This document shows, one piece after another, positions 42,732 to 51,949 of a stretch of 57,681 nt of DNA. Within the stretch, counting starts at the first letter, position 1. The number at the start of each line of letters is the position of its first letter. This DNA is from ARS21 sp964615505. Its GTDB lineage: Archaea; Nanobdellota; Nanobdellia; UBA10117; ARS21. Below the pieces are notes generated by a model. The model saw nothing but the letters and a program-made list of their open reading frames with translations. It did not search any database and was not told the DNA's origin. The stretch is taken from the NCBI GenBank assembly GCA_964615505.1, contig CAZTOR010000001.1, positions 1-57,681 on the forward strand, given 5' to 3'. A program made the translations under genes and the position numbers.

Positions 42732-44157
42732 TTTGTAACAATTCTTTCATCCTCTTTTCCTTATGATAAGAAACCCAATAGTATTTCTCATCAATTGTGT
42801 TTTTAGTGATTAATAAATAAATCTTTCCAATATTCATTCTACCAATTCTACCTCTTCTTTGTATTGTTCGAAGTGCAGAGGGAACAGGTTCATAGAAAAT
42901 ACCGATATCTGCATTTTCTATATGAATTCCTTCTTCAGAGACGCTTGTTGCAACCAATACATTAAATTTACCGGATTTATATTCTTCCAAAACTTCAATC
43001 TGCTTTTTTTGCGAAAGTCCACCTCGTTGACCAACAAAAGCCTTAGCTTTTGCGGGAGAATTTGAATTTATAAATTCGACTAATTCATCAACCGTATTTC
43101 TATATTGTGAAAAAATAATTACTTTTGAAGAATCATCAATTAGTTCTATGATTTTCTTCATCTTTTCGTGATACAATGCTTTTGATTTTTCAGATAATAA
43201 TTTAACACGAGAATATCTCCAATCTTCAACAATTTTCTTAGACGCCTTAACTTTCAAAACTTGAGATTCAATTTTTAACAAAGCTTCCTTAAATGATCTA
43301 ATCGATTGCGTTTCCAACATTTCAATTAAATGTAATAACTTTATGCACATCGTTATATTAGAAATAAGGAAATAAGTCTCAATTTCTTTATTTTCTCGTG
43401 CGAACAAACTTTTTTGAAGCAATAATAATTTTGATTTTCTAATTTTACTCGAGTCAGCAGATTTTACTAAATTGTTAGAATAAAGAATTTGAACACCATC
43501 TTTCAATATACTTTTTAACAATTTAGATATTTCTTTTTGTGTATCGTTCAATTCAACAAATATTTTTTCTTGAGTTTTATCCTTAACAAAATCCTTCATC
43601 GAAGATTCATCCTTAAATTCAAAGTGTTTAATATACAGGTTTTTTTGAATTTCATTCAATCGTTCCTTTGTTGATGCTGGGCTAGCACTCATTGCTAAAA
43701 TTTGAGAAGAATCACAAAACTTATCTGCTAACCAAGTATAAGCATAATCTCCGACCGCTCGATGCGCTTCATCAAAAATTACTAATGAAAAATCCCGGGG
43801 ATCTAGATAACGTTTAATTAAGTCTGATTCAACTGTTTGTGGAGTGGCACAAATTATTTTTGATTTGTTCCACAATTCTTTTCGGGAAGCCGGATCAACT
43901 GCTCCCGTCAAAACAACAATTTCATCAGATTCATAAAAATATTCATCAAAACTAGATTTATGCTGAACAACTAATGGTTTTGTCGGTGCTAACATCAAAA
44001 TTTTTCCAGTCTTTATTTTTAAACCTGAAAGCGCAATTGCTACAATTGTTTTACCTGCTCCTGTAGGTAGAACTAAAAACGAATTTTTATCATAAATTTT
44101 ACCTAAAACTGCTTCTTGATAATTTCTCAAATTCAATTTTTCATTCAGAAAATGCAT
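42715..44157 (-). CDS. Hef-type helicase, N-terminal half, 480 aa
   Basis: This superfamily 2 helicase is related to FANCM/Hef. Walker A is PTGAGKT (residues 31-37), the DEAH box is at 129-132, SASPAST is motif III, ATSVSEEGI is motif V and RRGRIGRM is motif VI. An alpha-helical insertion lies between the two RecA domains, as in Hef. The chain ends soon after motif VI, without the linker to the nuclease. The nuclease is the next gene, overlapping by 17 bases. It is preceded immediately by the TraB gene, so all three may share a transcript. Confidence 0.93.
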   Translation of the reverse strand: MHFLNEKLNLRNYQEAVLGKIYDKNSFLVLPTGAGKTIVAIALSGLKIKTGKILMLAPTKPLVVQHKSSFDEYFYESDEIVVLTGAVDPASRKELWNKSKIICATPQTVESDLIKRYLDPRDFSLVIFDEAHRAVGDYAYTWLADKFCDSSQILAMSASPASTKERLNEIQKNLYIKHFEFKDESSMKDFVKDKTQEKIFVELNDTQKEISKLLKSILKDGVQILYSNNLVKSADSSKIRKSKLLLLQKSLFARENKEIETYFLISNITMCIKLLHLIEMLETQSIRSFKEALLKIESQVLKVKASKKIVEDWRYSRVKLLSEKSKALYHEKMKKIIELIDDSSKVIIFSQYRNTVDELVEFINSNSPAKAKAFVGQRGGLSQKKQIEVLEEYKSGKFNVLVATSVSEEGIHIENADIGIFYEPVPSALRTIQRRGRIGRMNIGKIYLLITKNTIDEKYYWVSYHKEKRMKELLQNENNY

Positions 44158-44813
44158 TATAATTTCGAGACAAATTTCTTTAAACTACTTTTGTGTCCTG
44201 CACCAACGATAACTAGTATTTTCGATTCAGGAAACTTATCCGTAATCATTTTTACTTGTTTTTGCATGTATTTATCTCGATCTGATACCAATGCCTTATA
44301 AAAATAAGGAAATTTATGTTTCATCTCGCTAACTAATGTTTTAACAACAGAATCCTTGGGAACACTCTTCAAGTCAAATTTTACTCGTTTCTTACTAATA
44401 AATCCTCCAAACAAAACATAGGCAAAAAGTTTTAATTTTTCAGTAAATGGAACTCGTTTTGATAAATTTCTCAACGTAATTGAAATATCTTGATCAATTA
44501 ATGCAACTTTAGCACCATGTTTTTTAGCTTCAACAATTGCGGAGCGCATATCTATACCTGGCTTCGAACCCGCACGCCGTCCCAAAACTTTTTGAGAAAT
44601 AGATCCAAGCAAATAAAAGAAAAATCCGAACAATCCTAATTTAGTAATATGCGATAATTTAATTTTTCCTCGACTTTTCTGAAACAATGATTTATATCTA
44701 TTAATGTCTAACTCAACACAAACTATGTCTGGCTCAAATTCTTTAATAGAGCGTTTAATTTCAGTTACACTATCTTTTGATATATGCGAAGTACCAATAA
44801 TTTTTATTTCCAT
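44157..44813 (-). CDS. TraB/PrgY-family protein, 218 aa
   Basis: The start IKIIGTSHISKDSV and the following EPDIVCVELDINRYKSL are typical of the TraB/TIKI fold, whose members include metal-dependent proteases and pheromone-shutdown proteins. The conserved GAKVALIDQDI and the final VIVGAGHKSSL are present. Unlike many archaeal homologues it lacks a C-terminal set of membrane helices, although residues 60-75 are hydrophobic. It shares one base with the helicase gene. The function in archaea is unknown. Confidence 0.87.
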   Translation of the reverse strand: MEIKIIGTSHISKDSVTEIKRSIKEFEPDIVCVELDINRYKSLFQKSRGKIKLSHITKLGLFGFFFYLLGSISQKVLGRRAGSKPGIDMRSAIVEAKKHGAKVALIDQDISITLRNLSKRVPFTEKLKLFAYVLFGGFISKKRVKFDLKSVPKDSVVKTLVSEMKHKFPYFYKALVSDRDKYMQKQVKMITDKFPESKILVIVGAGHKSSLKKFVSKL

Positions 44814-44831
44814 ATGCTAATGACTAGAAAC

Positions 44832-44841
44832 ATTTAAATTT
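44832..44841. promoter_or_regulatory. Symmetric TATA element shared by TraB and PRC genes
   Basis: atttaaattt, in the middle of the 48-bp gap, is a palindrome about 24 bp from the TraB ATG (44813) and 25 bp from the PRC ATG (44862). No other TATA-like sequence is suitably placed for either gene. Confidence 0.55.
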
Positions 44842-44861
44842 AAAAAAGCTATTTCAAGACT

Positions 44862-45119
44862 ATGTTAGTTACTAAAAATCTAAATAGCGTAAATGGAATA
44901 GATGTTTATACTGATTCTGGAGAATATTTTGGAAAAATTGAAGAAGCAATTTTACATTCAAATAAGATCGATTCTTGGAGAGTTAGAGCAACATCCAGAT
45001 CATATTTATCGAAAGCAATGCCTGGTGCTAAAGGAGTTATTTTACCACACCATCACGTAAAAGCAATCGGAGATATCATGTTAGTATCACGTGCAGCAGC
45101 ACCGGCATATCAAGAATAA
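44862..45119 (+). CDS. PRC-barrel protein, CdpB-like, 85 aa
   Basis: This is a single PRC-barrel: NGIDVYTDSGEYFGKIEEAIL, then VILPHHHVKAIGDIMLVSRA. The last strand (VKAIGDIMLV) resembles the CdpB cell-division proteins that link FtsZ and SepF in haloarchaea. A role in division is therefore possible but inferred. It has a likely leaderless promoter shared with the divergent TraB gene, and lonB follows with its own promoter. Confidence 0.8.
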   Translation: MLVTKNLNSVNGIDVYTDSGEYFGKIEEAILHSNKIDSWRVRATSRSYLSKAMPGAKGVILPHHHVKAIGDIMLVSRAAAPAYQE

Positions 45120-45136
45120 ATATGTCGATTTGATAA

Positions 45137-45145
45137 CTTTAAAAA
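45137..45145 (+). promoter_or_regulatory. TATA box of lonB
   Basis: ctttaaaaa is centred about 26 bp before the ATG at 45167. Confidence 0.5.
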
Positions 45146-45166
45146 TTTTTACCAACGCATTTCTAA

Positions 45167-46990
45167 ATGAGTTTTAAAGATACGTCTTCCTTAAACATAC
45201 CTCTAGATCTAGTAAATAAGATAATTGGTCAAACTCGAGCCGTATCACTAATTAAAAAAGCTGCCAAGCAACGTAGACATATATTACTAATTGGTGAGCC
45301 AGGAACGGGAAAATCAATGTTGGGACAAGCATTATCTTATCTGGTTCCAAAAGAGGCGCTAAAAGATATTTTAATTTTACCAAACTCTTCAGATGAGAAT
45401 ACTCCGTTAGTGCGCCCAATACTTTCAGGCAGAGGCAAGGAATTATTATCTCGTGCCAGAGATAATTTATCTGTTTCTACAAGAAGACAATCAGTTATGT
45501 TTGCAATTTTAGCAATAGTTGCATTAATGTTGCCGTGGTGGTTACGGGGAATTTATGGAGATATAATGGCCGCAGCATCTCTAATTTCAGGAATGATGTT
45601 CTTAATGATTTACGCAGTTTCAATAAATATGGTTTCAAAAAAGAAAAAGACTAACGAACCAAAATTATTAATTGATACAAGCAAAAAGCAAAATGCACCA
45701 TTCATCGATGCTACAGGTGCACACGCAGGCGCTCTTTTCGGAGATGTAAGACACGATCCATTCCAATCAGGTGGTCTTGGAACACCTGCACATCTACGAG
45801 TTGAACCAGGAATGATTCATCGTGCAAATAAAGGAGTTCTATTTATAGATGAAGTCGCAACATTAAACCCAATTACTCAACAAGATTTATTGACTGCCAT
45901 GCAAGAGAAGAAATATTCAATTACCGGAAAATCGGAAAGATCTGCTGGTGCAATGGTTAGAACTGAACCAGTACCTTGTGATTTTATTTTAGTGGCGGCA
46001 GGAAATGTAGATACAATAAAAAATATGCATCCTGCGCTAAGATCAAGAATTCGAGGATATGGTTATGAAATTGTTATGGAGAATGACATCGCAGATACTA
46101 AGAAAAACCGCGAATTTTATTATCAATTTATTGCACAAGAAGTTTCAAAAGACGGCAAAATACCTCACTTTTCTAAACCGGCATGTAATGAAATTATCAG
46201 AGTTGCTAGAAAGATGTCCGGTAAAAAGAAGAAATTAACTTTAAAATTCAGAGAGTTAGGCGGATTAGTGAGGGCAGCAGGAGATTTGGCAAAAGAAGAT
46301 AAATCTAAATTAGTTGAATTAAAACATGTCAAGTCCGCGGAATTAATTTCTAAAACACTGGAACAACAACTTGCAGACAAACACATTACTCATGTCAGCG
46401 ATTATAGAGTGGTTAGAAGAGAAGGAGAAGAAATCGGACGAGTAAATGGTTTGGCAGTTATTGGTCAATCTGGAATAGTATTACCTATTGAGGCAGAAGT
46501 AACTTCCGGTGGAAAGAAAAAAGAAATAATTGCAACAGGACAATTGGGCAAAATCGCTAAAGAGGCAATAGAAAATGTTTCGGCCATTGTTATGAAATCA
46601 TTTGGTAAAGATATTAAAGAGAAATATGATATTTATGTGCAATTTATACAAACGTATGAGGGCGTTGAAGGAGATTCCGCTTCAGTATCTGTTGCAACAG
46701 CAATCATTTCAGCATTAAGCGGAATTCCGGTTCGGCAAGATGTAGCGATGACAGGAAGTTTATCTATCCGCGGCGAAGTATTACCTGTCGGCGGGATTAC
46801 ACCCAAGATTGAGGCAGCAATTAATTCGGGAATCGAAGAAATAATTATTCCTGAAGCAAATTCTGAAGATATAGTTTTAGATGCCAAACAACTTTCAAAA
46901 ATCAAAATTCATAAAGCCGCTCGAATTGAAGATGTACTTAAAGTATCATTAAATAAAAGAAAAAGTAAAAAAATATTATCTAAATTCTAA
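45167..46990 (+). CDS. lonB: Archaeal membrane-bound Lon protease LonB, 607 aa
   Basis: This is an ATP-dependent protease facing the cytosol. It has the AAA+ Walker A GEPGTGKS (residues 43-50), two transmembrane helices inserted between Walker A and B (about 108-150), FIDEVATLNP as Walker B, and a C-terminal protease domain. The catalytic Ser is in EGDSASVSVATAI and the Lys in GGITPKIEAAINSG. The membrane insertion distinguishes archaeal LonB from bacterial LonA. It has its own promoter, and a 51-aa gene follows two bases after its stop. Confidence 0.96.
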   Translation: MSFKDTSSLNIPLDLVNKIIGQTRAVSLIKKAAKQRRHILLIGEPGTGKSMLGQALSYLVPKEALKDILILPNSSDENTPLVRPILSGRGKELLSRARDNLSVSTRRQSVMFAILAIVALMLPWWLRGIYGDIMAAASLISGMMFLMIYAVSINMVSKKKKTNEPKLLIDTSKKQNAPFIDATGAHAGALFGDVRHDPFQSGGLGTPAHLRVEPGMIHRANKGVLFIDEVATLNPITQQDLLTAMQEKKYSITGKSERSAGAMVRTEPVPCDFILVAAGNVDTIKNMHPALRSRIRGYGYEIVMENDIADTKKNREFYYQFIAQEVSKDGKIPHFSKPACNEIIRVARKMSGKKKKLTLKFRELGGLVRAAGDLAKEDKSKLVELKHVKSAELISKTLEQQLADKHITHVSDYRVVRREGEEIGRVNGLAVIGQSGIVLPIEAEVTSGGKKKEIIATGQLGKIAKEAIENVSAIVMKSFGKDIKEKYDIYVQFIQTYEGVEGDSASVSVATAIISALSGIPVRQDVAMTGSLSIRGEVLPVGGITPKIEAAINSGIEEIIIPEANSEDIVLDAKQLSKIKIHKAARIEDVLKVSLNKRKSKKILSKF

Positions 46991-46992
46991 CT

Positions 46993-47148
46993 ATGGTAAA
47001 AATTGATGAGCTTAAGGTTGAACGCATTAACAAAGTTTTGAATAAATCTAATTTCAAAGATCTCGATTCGTTTGTAAATCATGCTATAGAATTACTACTT
47101 TTTGCAGAAGAGAACAAAGATAAGTTCAATGAATTAACTCGTTCGTAA
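46993..47148 (+). CDS. Small ribbon-helix-helix-like protein, 51 aa
   Basis: The translation begins MVKIDELKVERINKVL and ends NKDKFNELTRS. It reads as a strand followed by two helices, with FKDLDSFVNHAIELLL resembling the CopG/ribbon-helix-helix core. It starts two bases after the lonB stop, so it is probably co-transcribed with lonB. It could be a small DNA-binding regulator or a LonB partner. It is supported by position, an intact frame and plausible composition. Confidence 0.6.
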   Translation: MVKIDELKVERINKVLNKSNFKDLDSFVNHAIELLLFAEENKDKFNELTRS

Positions 47149-47149
47149 T

Positions 47150-47158
47150 CCTTAAAAG
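47150..47158 (+). promoter_or_regulatory. TATA box of serS
   Basis: ccttaaaag is centred about 25 bp upstream of the ATG at 47180. Confidence 0.5.
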
Positions 47159-47179
47159 TATTCAACTTGAAAATTTTAG

Positions 47180-48451
47180 ATGCTTGACATAAAATTATTT
47201 CGAGATAATTCATCGTTAATTAAAGAATCTGAAAAGAGACGATTCAAGGACCCGAAGCTCGTTGACGAAGTTTTGAAATATGACGAATTGTGGAGAAAAG
47301 AAATTGCAAAATTATCGCAACTGAGATCTATGCGTAATACTGTTTCTAAAGAAATCAATCAATTGAAAAAGGAAGGAAAATCAGCAAGTTCCAAAATAAA
47401 GGCTATGCGAGATACTTCTGAGAAAATTTCAAAGATCGACGCAAAGGCAAAGAAATACCTTATCTCTCGTGATGAATTAAGATATAAAGTTGGAAATATT
47501 TTGGACGAAACAGTTCCAATCGCTAAAGATGAATCGGGAAACGTCACTATTCGAAAATGGGGCAAACCAAATAAATTTAAATTTAAACCAAAGCATCAAG
47601 CAGATTTAATTAAGATAATCGATGGTGCAGATTTGGATCGAGCATCAAAATATTCCGGATCAAGATTTTATTATCTGAAAAATGAATTGGCTATATTAAA
47701 TCTAGCCTTAATAAAATACGGAATGGATAAATTGACAAAGTCTGGTTTCACGCCCATGACTACACCTGTAATGTTGAGACACGCTCCAATGAAGGCTGCA
47801 GCAGAACTTGCTGACTTTGAAGAACAACTTTACAAAATCGAAGGTGAAGATGCATTCCTTATTGCAACTAGCGAACAAACTCTCGCAGTTTATCATATGA
47901 ATGAAGTTTTGACTCACAAAGATTTACCAAAAGCATATTCTGCGTATTCTTTATGTTTCAGAAAAGAAGCAGGAAGTCATGGAAAGGATACAAAAGGAAT
48001 ATTCAGAGTTCATCAATTCGATAAAATCGAACAATATGTTTTCTGTCATCCTAACGAATCAGCCAAGTGGCATGAAAAGATGATAAAGCTGACTGAAGCT
48101 TTGTTTAAAGGACTAGAAATTCCGTATCAGGTGGTAAATATTGCTTCAGGCGATATGAATGACAATGGATCAAAAAAGTATGATATTGAAGGATGGTTCC
48201 CTACACAAAATACTTATCGAGAGCTATGTTCTGGGACAAATTGTGCTGATTACCAAGCGCGAAAACTAAATGTAAAATTTGACGACAAGGACGGTTCCAG
48301 GAAAATAGTACATACGCTAAATTGCACTGCACTGGCAACCGAGCGAACCATTGCTTGTTTAATTGAAAACCACCAAAATAAAGATGGCTCAATCAATATA
48401 CCGAAGGCGCTTTGGAAATATACTGGTTTCAAAAAAATCAAACCGAAATGA
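47180..48451 (+). CDS. serS: Seryl-tRNA synthetase, 423 aa
   Basis: It charges tRNA-Ser. It is the common class II type, not the methanogen-specific form. There is an N-terminal tRNA-binding coiled coil (about residues 27-100). The catalytic domain has motif 2 (FRKEAGSHGKDTKGIFRVHQF) and motif 3 (LNCTALATERTIACLIENHQ). The length is normal. It has its own leaderless promoter, and the phosphoesterase gene is coupled to its stop by ATGA. Confidence 0.96.
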   Translation: MLDIKLFRDNSSLIKESEKRRFKDPKLVDEVLKYDELWRKEIAKLSQLRSMRNTVSKEINQLKKEGKSASSKIKAMRDTSEKISKIDAKAKKYLISRDELRYKVGNILDETVPIAKDESGNVTIRKWGKPNKFKFKPKHQADLIKIIDGADLDRASKYSGSRFYYLKNELAILNLALIKYGMDKLTKSGFTPMTTPVMLRHAPMKAAAELADFEEQLYKIEGEDAFLIATSEQTLAVYHMNEVLTHKDLPKAYSAYSLCFRKEAGSHGKDTKGIFRVHQFDKIEQYVFCHPNESAKWHEKMIKLTEALFKGLEIPYQVVNIASGDMNDNGSKKYDIEGWFPTQNTYRELCSGTNCADYQARKLNVKFDDKDGSRKIVHTLNCTALATERTIACLIENHQNKDGSINIPKALWKYTGFKKIKPK

Positions 48452-49056
48452 AAATTTTAGCATTTACGGACACTCATTCCGAAAAAAAATATGTTAACAA
48501 ACTTAGAAAGGATTACGAAAAACATAATCCGGATATTTTGGTCTTGGCAGGAGACTTCACTAAACTAGGAAAAAATATAACAAAGAACCTACAGAATTTA
48601 CACTTTGGTAAAAAATTACTTTTTATTCCTGGAAACCACGAGGAAAGAAAAAAGTTCAACCCAAAGTTAAAGAATATACTTTCAATCCACAACGATAAAT
48701 TTGAAGTTAATAATATTTTATTTATTGGTTGCGGCGGAGGATTTAGTGGTTTAATTGAAGAGAATCTAAAAAAATCAAAAATGAATCTGGAAAAGTTGAT
48801 TAAGGAATTCAGAATTAAAAACAAAAATGGAAAAGTAGTGCTAGTTACTCATCGACCGCCTTATGGAACAACTTGTGACTATATGACTGAAATTGATCAA
48901 CACGTAGGTGCTAAAAATATCAAAAATTTCCTAATTAAAAATAAAATAGATTTAAGTTTATGTGGTCATATTCATGAATGCTTCGGAAAATCGGACCAAA
49001 TTGGTAAAACCTTAGTAATAAATCCTGGACCAACTGGATCAATCATTGAAATATAA
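48448..49056 (+). CDS. Metallophosphoesterase, 202 aa
   Basis: This calcineurin-like fold has all five metal motifs: FTDTHS, LAGDFTK, PGNHEE, VTHRPP and CGHIHE. The ATG at 48448 overlaps the serS stop as ATGA and begins MKILAFTDTHS. An in-frame ATG 36 bases upstream lies inside serS and is less likely. The substrate is unknown. Small archaeal members of this type are often generic phosphodiesterases. It abuts topA with a one-base overlap. Confidence 0.87.
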   Translation: MKILAFTDTHSEKKYVNKLRKDYEKHNPDILVLAGDFTKLGKNITKNLQNLHFGKKLLFIPGNHEERKKFNPKLKNILSIHNDKFEVNNILFIGCGGGFSGLIEENLKKSKMNLEKLIKEFRIKNKNGKVVLVTHRPPYGTTCDYMTEIDQHVGAKNIKNFLIKNKIDLSLCGHIHECFGKSDQIGKTLVINPGPTGSIIEI

Positions 49057-51071
49057 TGGAATTAATTATTACTGAAAAACCCAGTGCAGCACTGAAAGTT
49101 GCTCAAAGCATCGGAAAGTTCAAAGTCAAAACTAAAAAAAGAGTAAAATATTATGAATCGTACGATGGTAAAATAATTATAGCTCCTGCAGTAGGACATT
49201 TATTCGGATTAACTAAGAATGAACGATTTTATCCAGTATTTGATTTGAGGTGGGCACCTTCGTTCGAGAATTCAAGATCTTCGGCATTCTCAAAACCATA
49301 CTTCGATTTAATAAAATCTCTCGGAAAAAAAGCAAAAACGGTAACTGTAGCTACAGACTATGATTTAGAGGGCGAAGTTATTGGACTAAATATTATTCGA
49401 GAACTATTAAAACTCAAAGATGCAAATCGCATGAAATTCTCCACATTAACTTCCGATGAGTTAAATGAATCTTATTCGTCTAAGTCTAAGACATTAAACT
49501 GGGGTCAGGCAAATGCAGGAATTGTCAGACACACTCTTGATTGGTATTACGGGATAAATTTATCTCAAATAATTTCATCATCAGTCTCAAAAGCTTTGAA
49601 TCGATATCAACCGATGAGTATAGGCAGAGTTCAAGGCCCCACGTTGGCAATTTTGGCGGAAAGAGAATTAAAAATCAAAAAATTCAAACCAGATCCTTTC
49701 TGGCAAATATTTGCAAAATTATGGCTAAACAAAAAATCAATCAAAGCAATTCACGAAAGAGATAAATTTTTTGATAAAACGGAAGCAAAAAAAATATTTA
49801 AAGAAGTTGATGGGAAAGACGGAACGATCTCAAATATTTTCAAATCCAAACAAAAAATTTCACCTCCAGTCCCATTCGATTTAACCAGTCTACAGTTAGA
49901 AGCGTATAGATTATTCAAATATTCTCCTTCTATGACTTTGAAGATTGCTCAGACCTTATATTCTAACGCCTATATCTCCTATCCTAGAACTTCATCTCAA
50001 AAATTACCGAAATTACTAAATTTCTCTAAAATTCTTAATAAATTATCTAAAAATTCGAAATACACTAAAATGGCGAACGAAGTCCTTCAAACCAAATTAA
50101 AACCGAATGAGGGCCGAAAGTCAGACCCTGCTCATCCCGCAATACACCCTACCGGCGATCGACCTGGAAAAATTTCACCATATGAATTGAAAATCTACGA
50201 TTTAATTGTTCGCAGGTTCTTTGCAGTATTTGGAGAACCTGGTGAACGAGAATCAACTCGTGTGAAATTGGACATATCTGGAGAAAACTTCAAATTCGGA
50301 GGCGCTATAACTACGAAAAAAGGATGGATGAGTTGGTATGGTCCTTATGCTATGAGAAAAGAAGTGGAATTACCAAAACTAAAAATTGGACAAATTCTAA
50401 AGCAAAATTCTGAGATCGAAGAAAAAGAAACCCAACCGCCTGCAAGATTTACAACAGCATCTTTAATCAAATTACTGGAAAAAGAAGGTCTTGGAACCAA
50501 ATCAACACGGTCTTCTATAATTGAAACTCTAAGTAAGCGGAACTATATTCAAGGAAATCCGATAGAAGTGACGGATTTCGGAATGAATGTTTATTACACG
50601 TTCAAGAAATTCTCTCCTGAAATACTTTCTGTGACCTTAACGCGTAAGTTTGACAAAGCAATGGAAGATGTTCGCTTAGGAAAAATTTCAGCAGACGAAG
50701 TAATTACTGCCGCCCAAAAATCAGTTACTAAGTATCATTCTAAATTAAAAGAAAATACATCAAAAATCGGAGATGTACTTTCTAAGTCATTTGTAAATAC
50801 AAAAAAGAAAAATACGGAACTATTCCCGCACGAATGCGGTAAAATGTTAGTAGTTAGGCGGTCCCGAGCAAGTAAAAAAAGATTTATTGCATGTAGCGGG
50901 TATCCTAAATGTAAATTTACTTGGCCATTACCACAGAAAGGAGTTTTAACAGTAACAAAGAATAAATGCGAGGATTGTAATACTATTATCTTACAAACTC
51001 GAAGCGGACGAAGACCTTGGAAATTCTGTCCAAATCCTGATTGCAAATCTAAAGATGAAAAATCCAAATAG
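49056..51071 (+). CDS. topA: DNA topoisomerase IA, 671 aa
   Basis: This enzyme relaxes negative supercoils and decatenates by single-strand passage. The Toprim domain begins ELIITEKPSAALKVAQ, with the metal motif ATDYDLEGE. The catalytic Tyr is Y309 in SYPRTSS. Two C-terminal zinc-ribbon modules are seen (C...C in HECGKM...CSGYPKC, and CEDC...CPNPDC). The length fits archaeal TopA/Topo III. It overlaps a small membrane-protein gene by 17 bases. Confidence 0.96.
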   Translation: MELIITEKPSAALKVAQSIGKFKVKTKKRVKYYESYDGKIIIAPAVGHLFGLTKNERFYPVFDLRWAPSFENSRSSAFSKPYFDLIKSLGKKAKTVTVATDYDLEGEVIGLNIIRELLKLKDANRMKFSTLTSDELNESYSSKSKTLNWGQANAGIVRHTLDWYYGINLSQIISSSVSKALNRYQPMSIGRVQGPTLAILAERELKIKKFKPDPFWQIFAKLWLNKKSIKAIHERDKFFDKTEAKKIFKEVDGKDGTISNIFKSKQKISPPVPFDLTSLQLEAYRLFKYSPSMTLKIAQTLYSNAYISYPRTSSQKLPKLLNFSKILNKLSKNSKYTKMANEVLQTKLKPNEGRKSDPAHPAIHPTGDRPGKISPYELKIYDLIVRRFFAVFGEPGERESTRVKLDISGENFKFGGAITTKKGWMSWYGPYAMRKEVELPKLKIGQILKQNSEIEEKETQPPARFTTASLIKLLEKEGLGTKSTRSSIIETLSKRNYIQGNPIEVTDFGMNVYYTFKKFSPEILSVTLTRKFDKAMEDVRLGKISADEVITAAQKSVTKYHSKLKENTSKIGDVLSKSFVNTKKKNTELFPHECGKMLVVRRSRASKKRFIACSGYPKCKFTWPLPQKGVLTVTKNKCEDCNTIILQTRSGRRPWKFCPNPDCKSKDEKSK

Positions 51072-51195
51072 TGTTGAAGAAGATCTTGAAAATATCACTG
51101 ATGCAGAATTAGAACCAACTAAGAATAAATTCAAATGGCTATGGTTAGTTGCATGCTTCATGATTTTAATCGTAATTTTTTATTATATGTTTTAA
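51055..51195 (+). CDS. Small C-terminally anchored membrane protein, 46 aa
   Basis: An acidic N-terminal part (MKNPNSVEEDLENITDAELE) is followed by a basic stretch and one hydrophobic helix (about residues 28-46), a tail-anchored layout. The ATG lies inside topA and overlaps its stop by 17 bases, so translation would be coupled. No family is recognised. It ends 10 bases before the convergent radB gene. Confidence 0.5.
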   Translation: MKNPNSVEEDLENITDAELEPTKNKFKWLWLVACFMILIVIFYYMF

Positions 51196-51205
51196 TTTAG
51201 CTATA

Positions 51206-51910
51206 TCAAAATATACTAACTTTTTTCGATCCACTTGCTTCAATTATGTCCTCAGAAGTTATCTCAAATCTAACTCTTTTAATCGGAATGGAGCGATGTT
51301 TCACTAAATTCAAATATCTTCCATCTGGATTTAATTCGAGTTTGATAATACATTTAGAAGTATATTTCATCAAATCCCCTCCAACCATTTTAATATTATC
51401 TTTCTTATCGAAGTCAGCATAAACTTGGTTCGTAAGTAAAATAGGTATAACTTTTTCATGAGATATTTTTCTCAAAACTCCTAATTGCCTAGCCATATCT
51501 TTGTTAACTGCACTGGCTTCTCTTTCCCCCATTTCCAATCGATACAACATTGAAATGGAATCTACAACAATCAGTACAGGATTGTGCACCTTCACCATTT
51601 TTTCCAGATCCGCAAAAACTTCATTCTGACCTTGGAAAGAAGTTGGCTTCTTAATAATCAAATTATTCAATCTTTTTGTGTATGATTTAGGAAACATTTG
51701 CTTAATTCTATCAACGGAAAGTCCTCCTTCAGTGTCAATGAAGATTACTTTACCTTTTCCTGCTGAGGACAAACCAACCAAAGTAGCAAAATTAGTTTTA
51801 CCACTTCCGCTTGGACCATAAATTGTTGTAGTTACTTCTGGTTCAAGACCGCCCTCTAGAATATCATCTATCAAATCCGATCCAGTTGAAATTCTATCTG
51901 CCACATTCAT
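51206..51910 (-). CDS. radB: RadB recombination protein (RecA/RadA paralogue), 234 aa
   Basis: RadB is a RadA paralogue thought to help recombinase loading. It has only the ATPase core, without the N-terminal HhH domain of RadA, which fits 234 residues. Walker A is GPSGSGKT (32-39) and Walker B is LIVVDSISML. It starts ISTGSDLIDDILEGG, as in the RadB family. It is divergent from the 79-aa gene across only 39 bp, where two overlapping TATA-like stretches occur. Confidence 0.93.
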   Translation of the reverse strand: MNVADRISTGSDLIDDILEGGLEPEVTTTIYGPSGSGKTNFATLVGLSSAGKGKVIFIDTEGGLSVDRIKQMFPKSYTKRLNNLIIKKPTSFQGQNEVFADLEKMVKVHNPVLIVVDSISMLYRLEMGEREASAVNKDMARQLGVLRKISHEKVIPILLTNQVYADFDKKDNIKMVGGDLMKYTSKCIIKLELNPDGRYLNLVKHRSIPIKRVRFEITSEDIIEASGSKKVSIF

Positions 51911-51949
51911 AACGTTTAAATAAACCTATTTAAGCAATTATATATCAAA

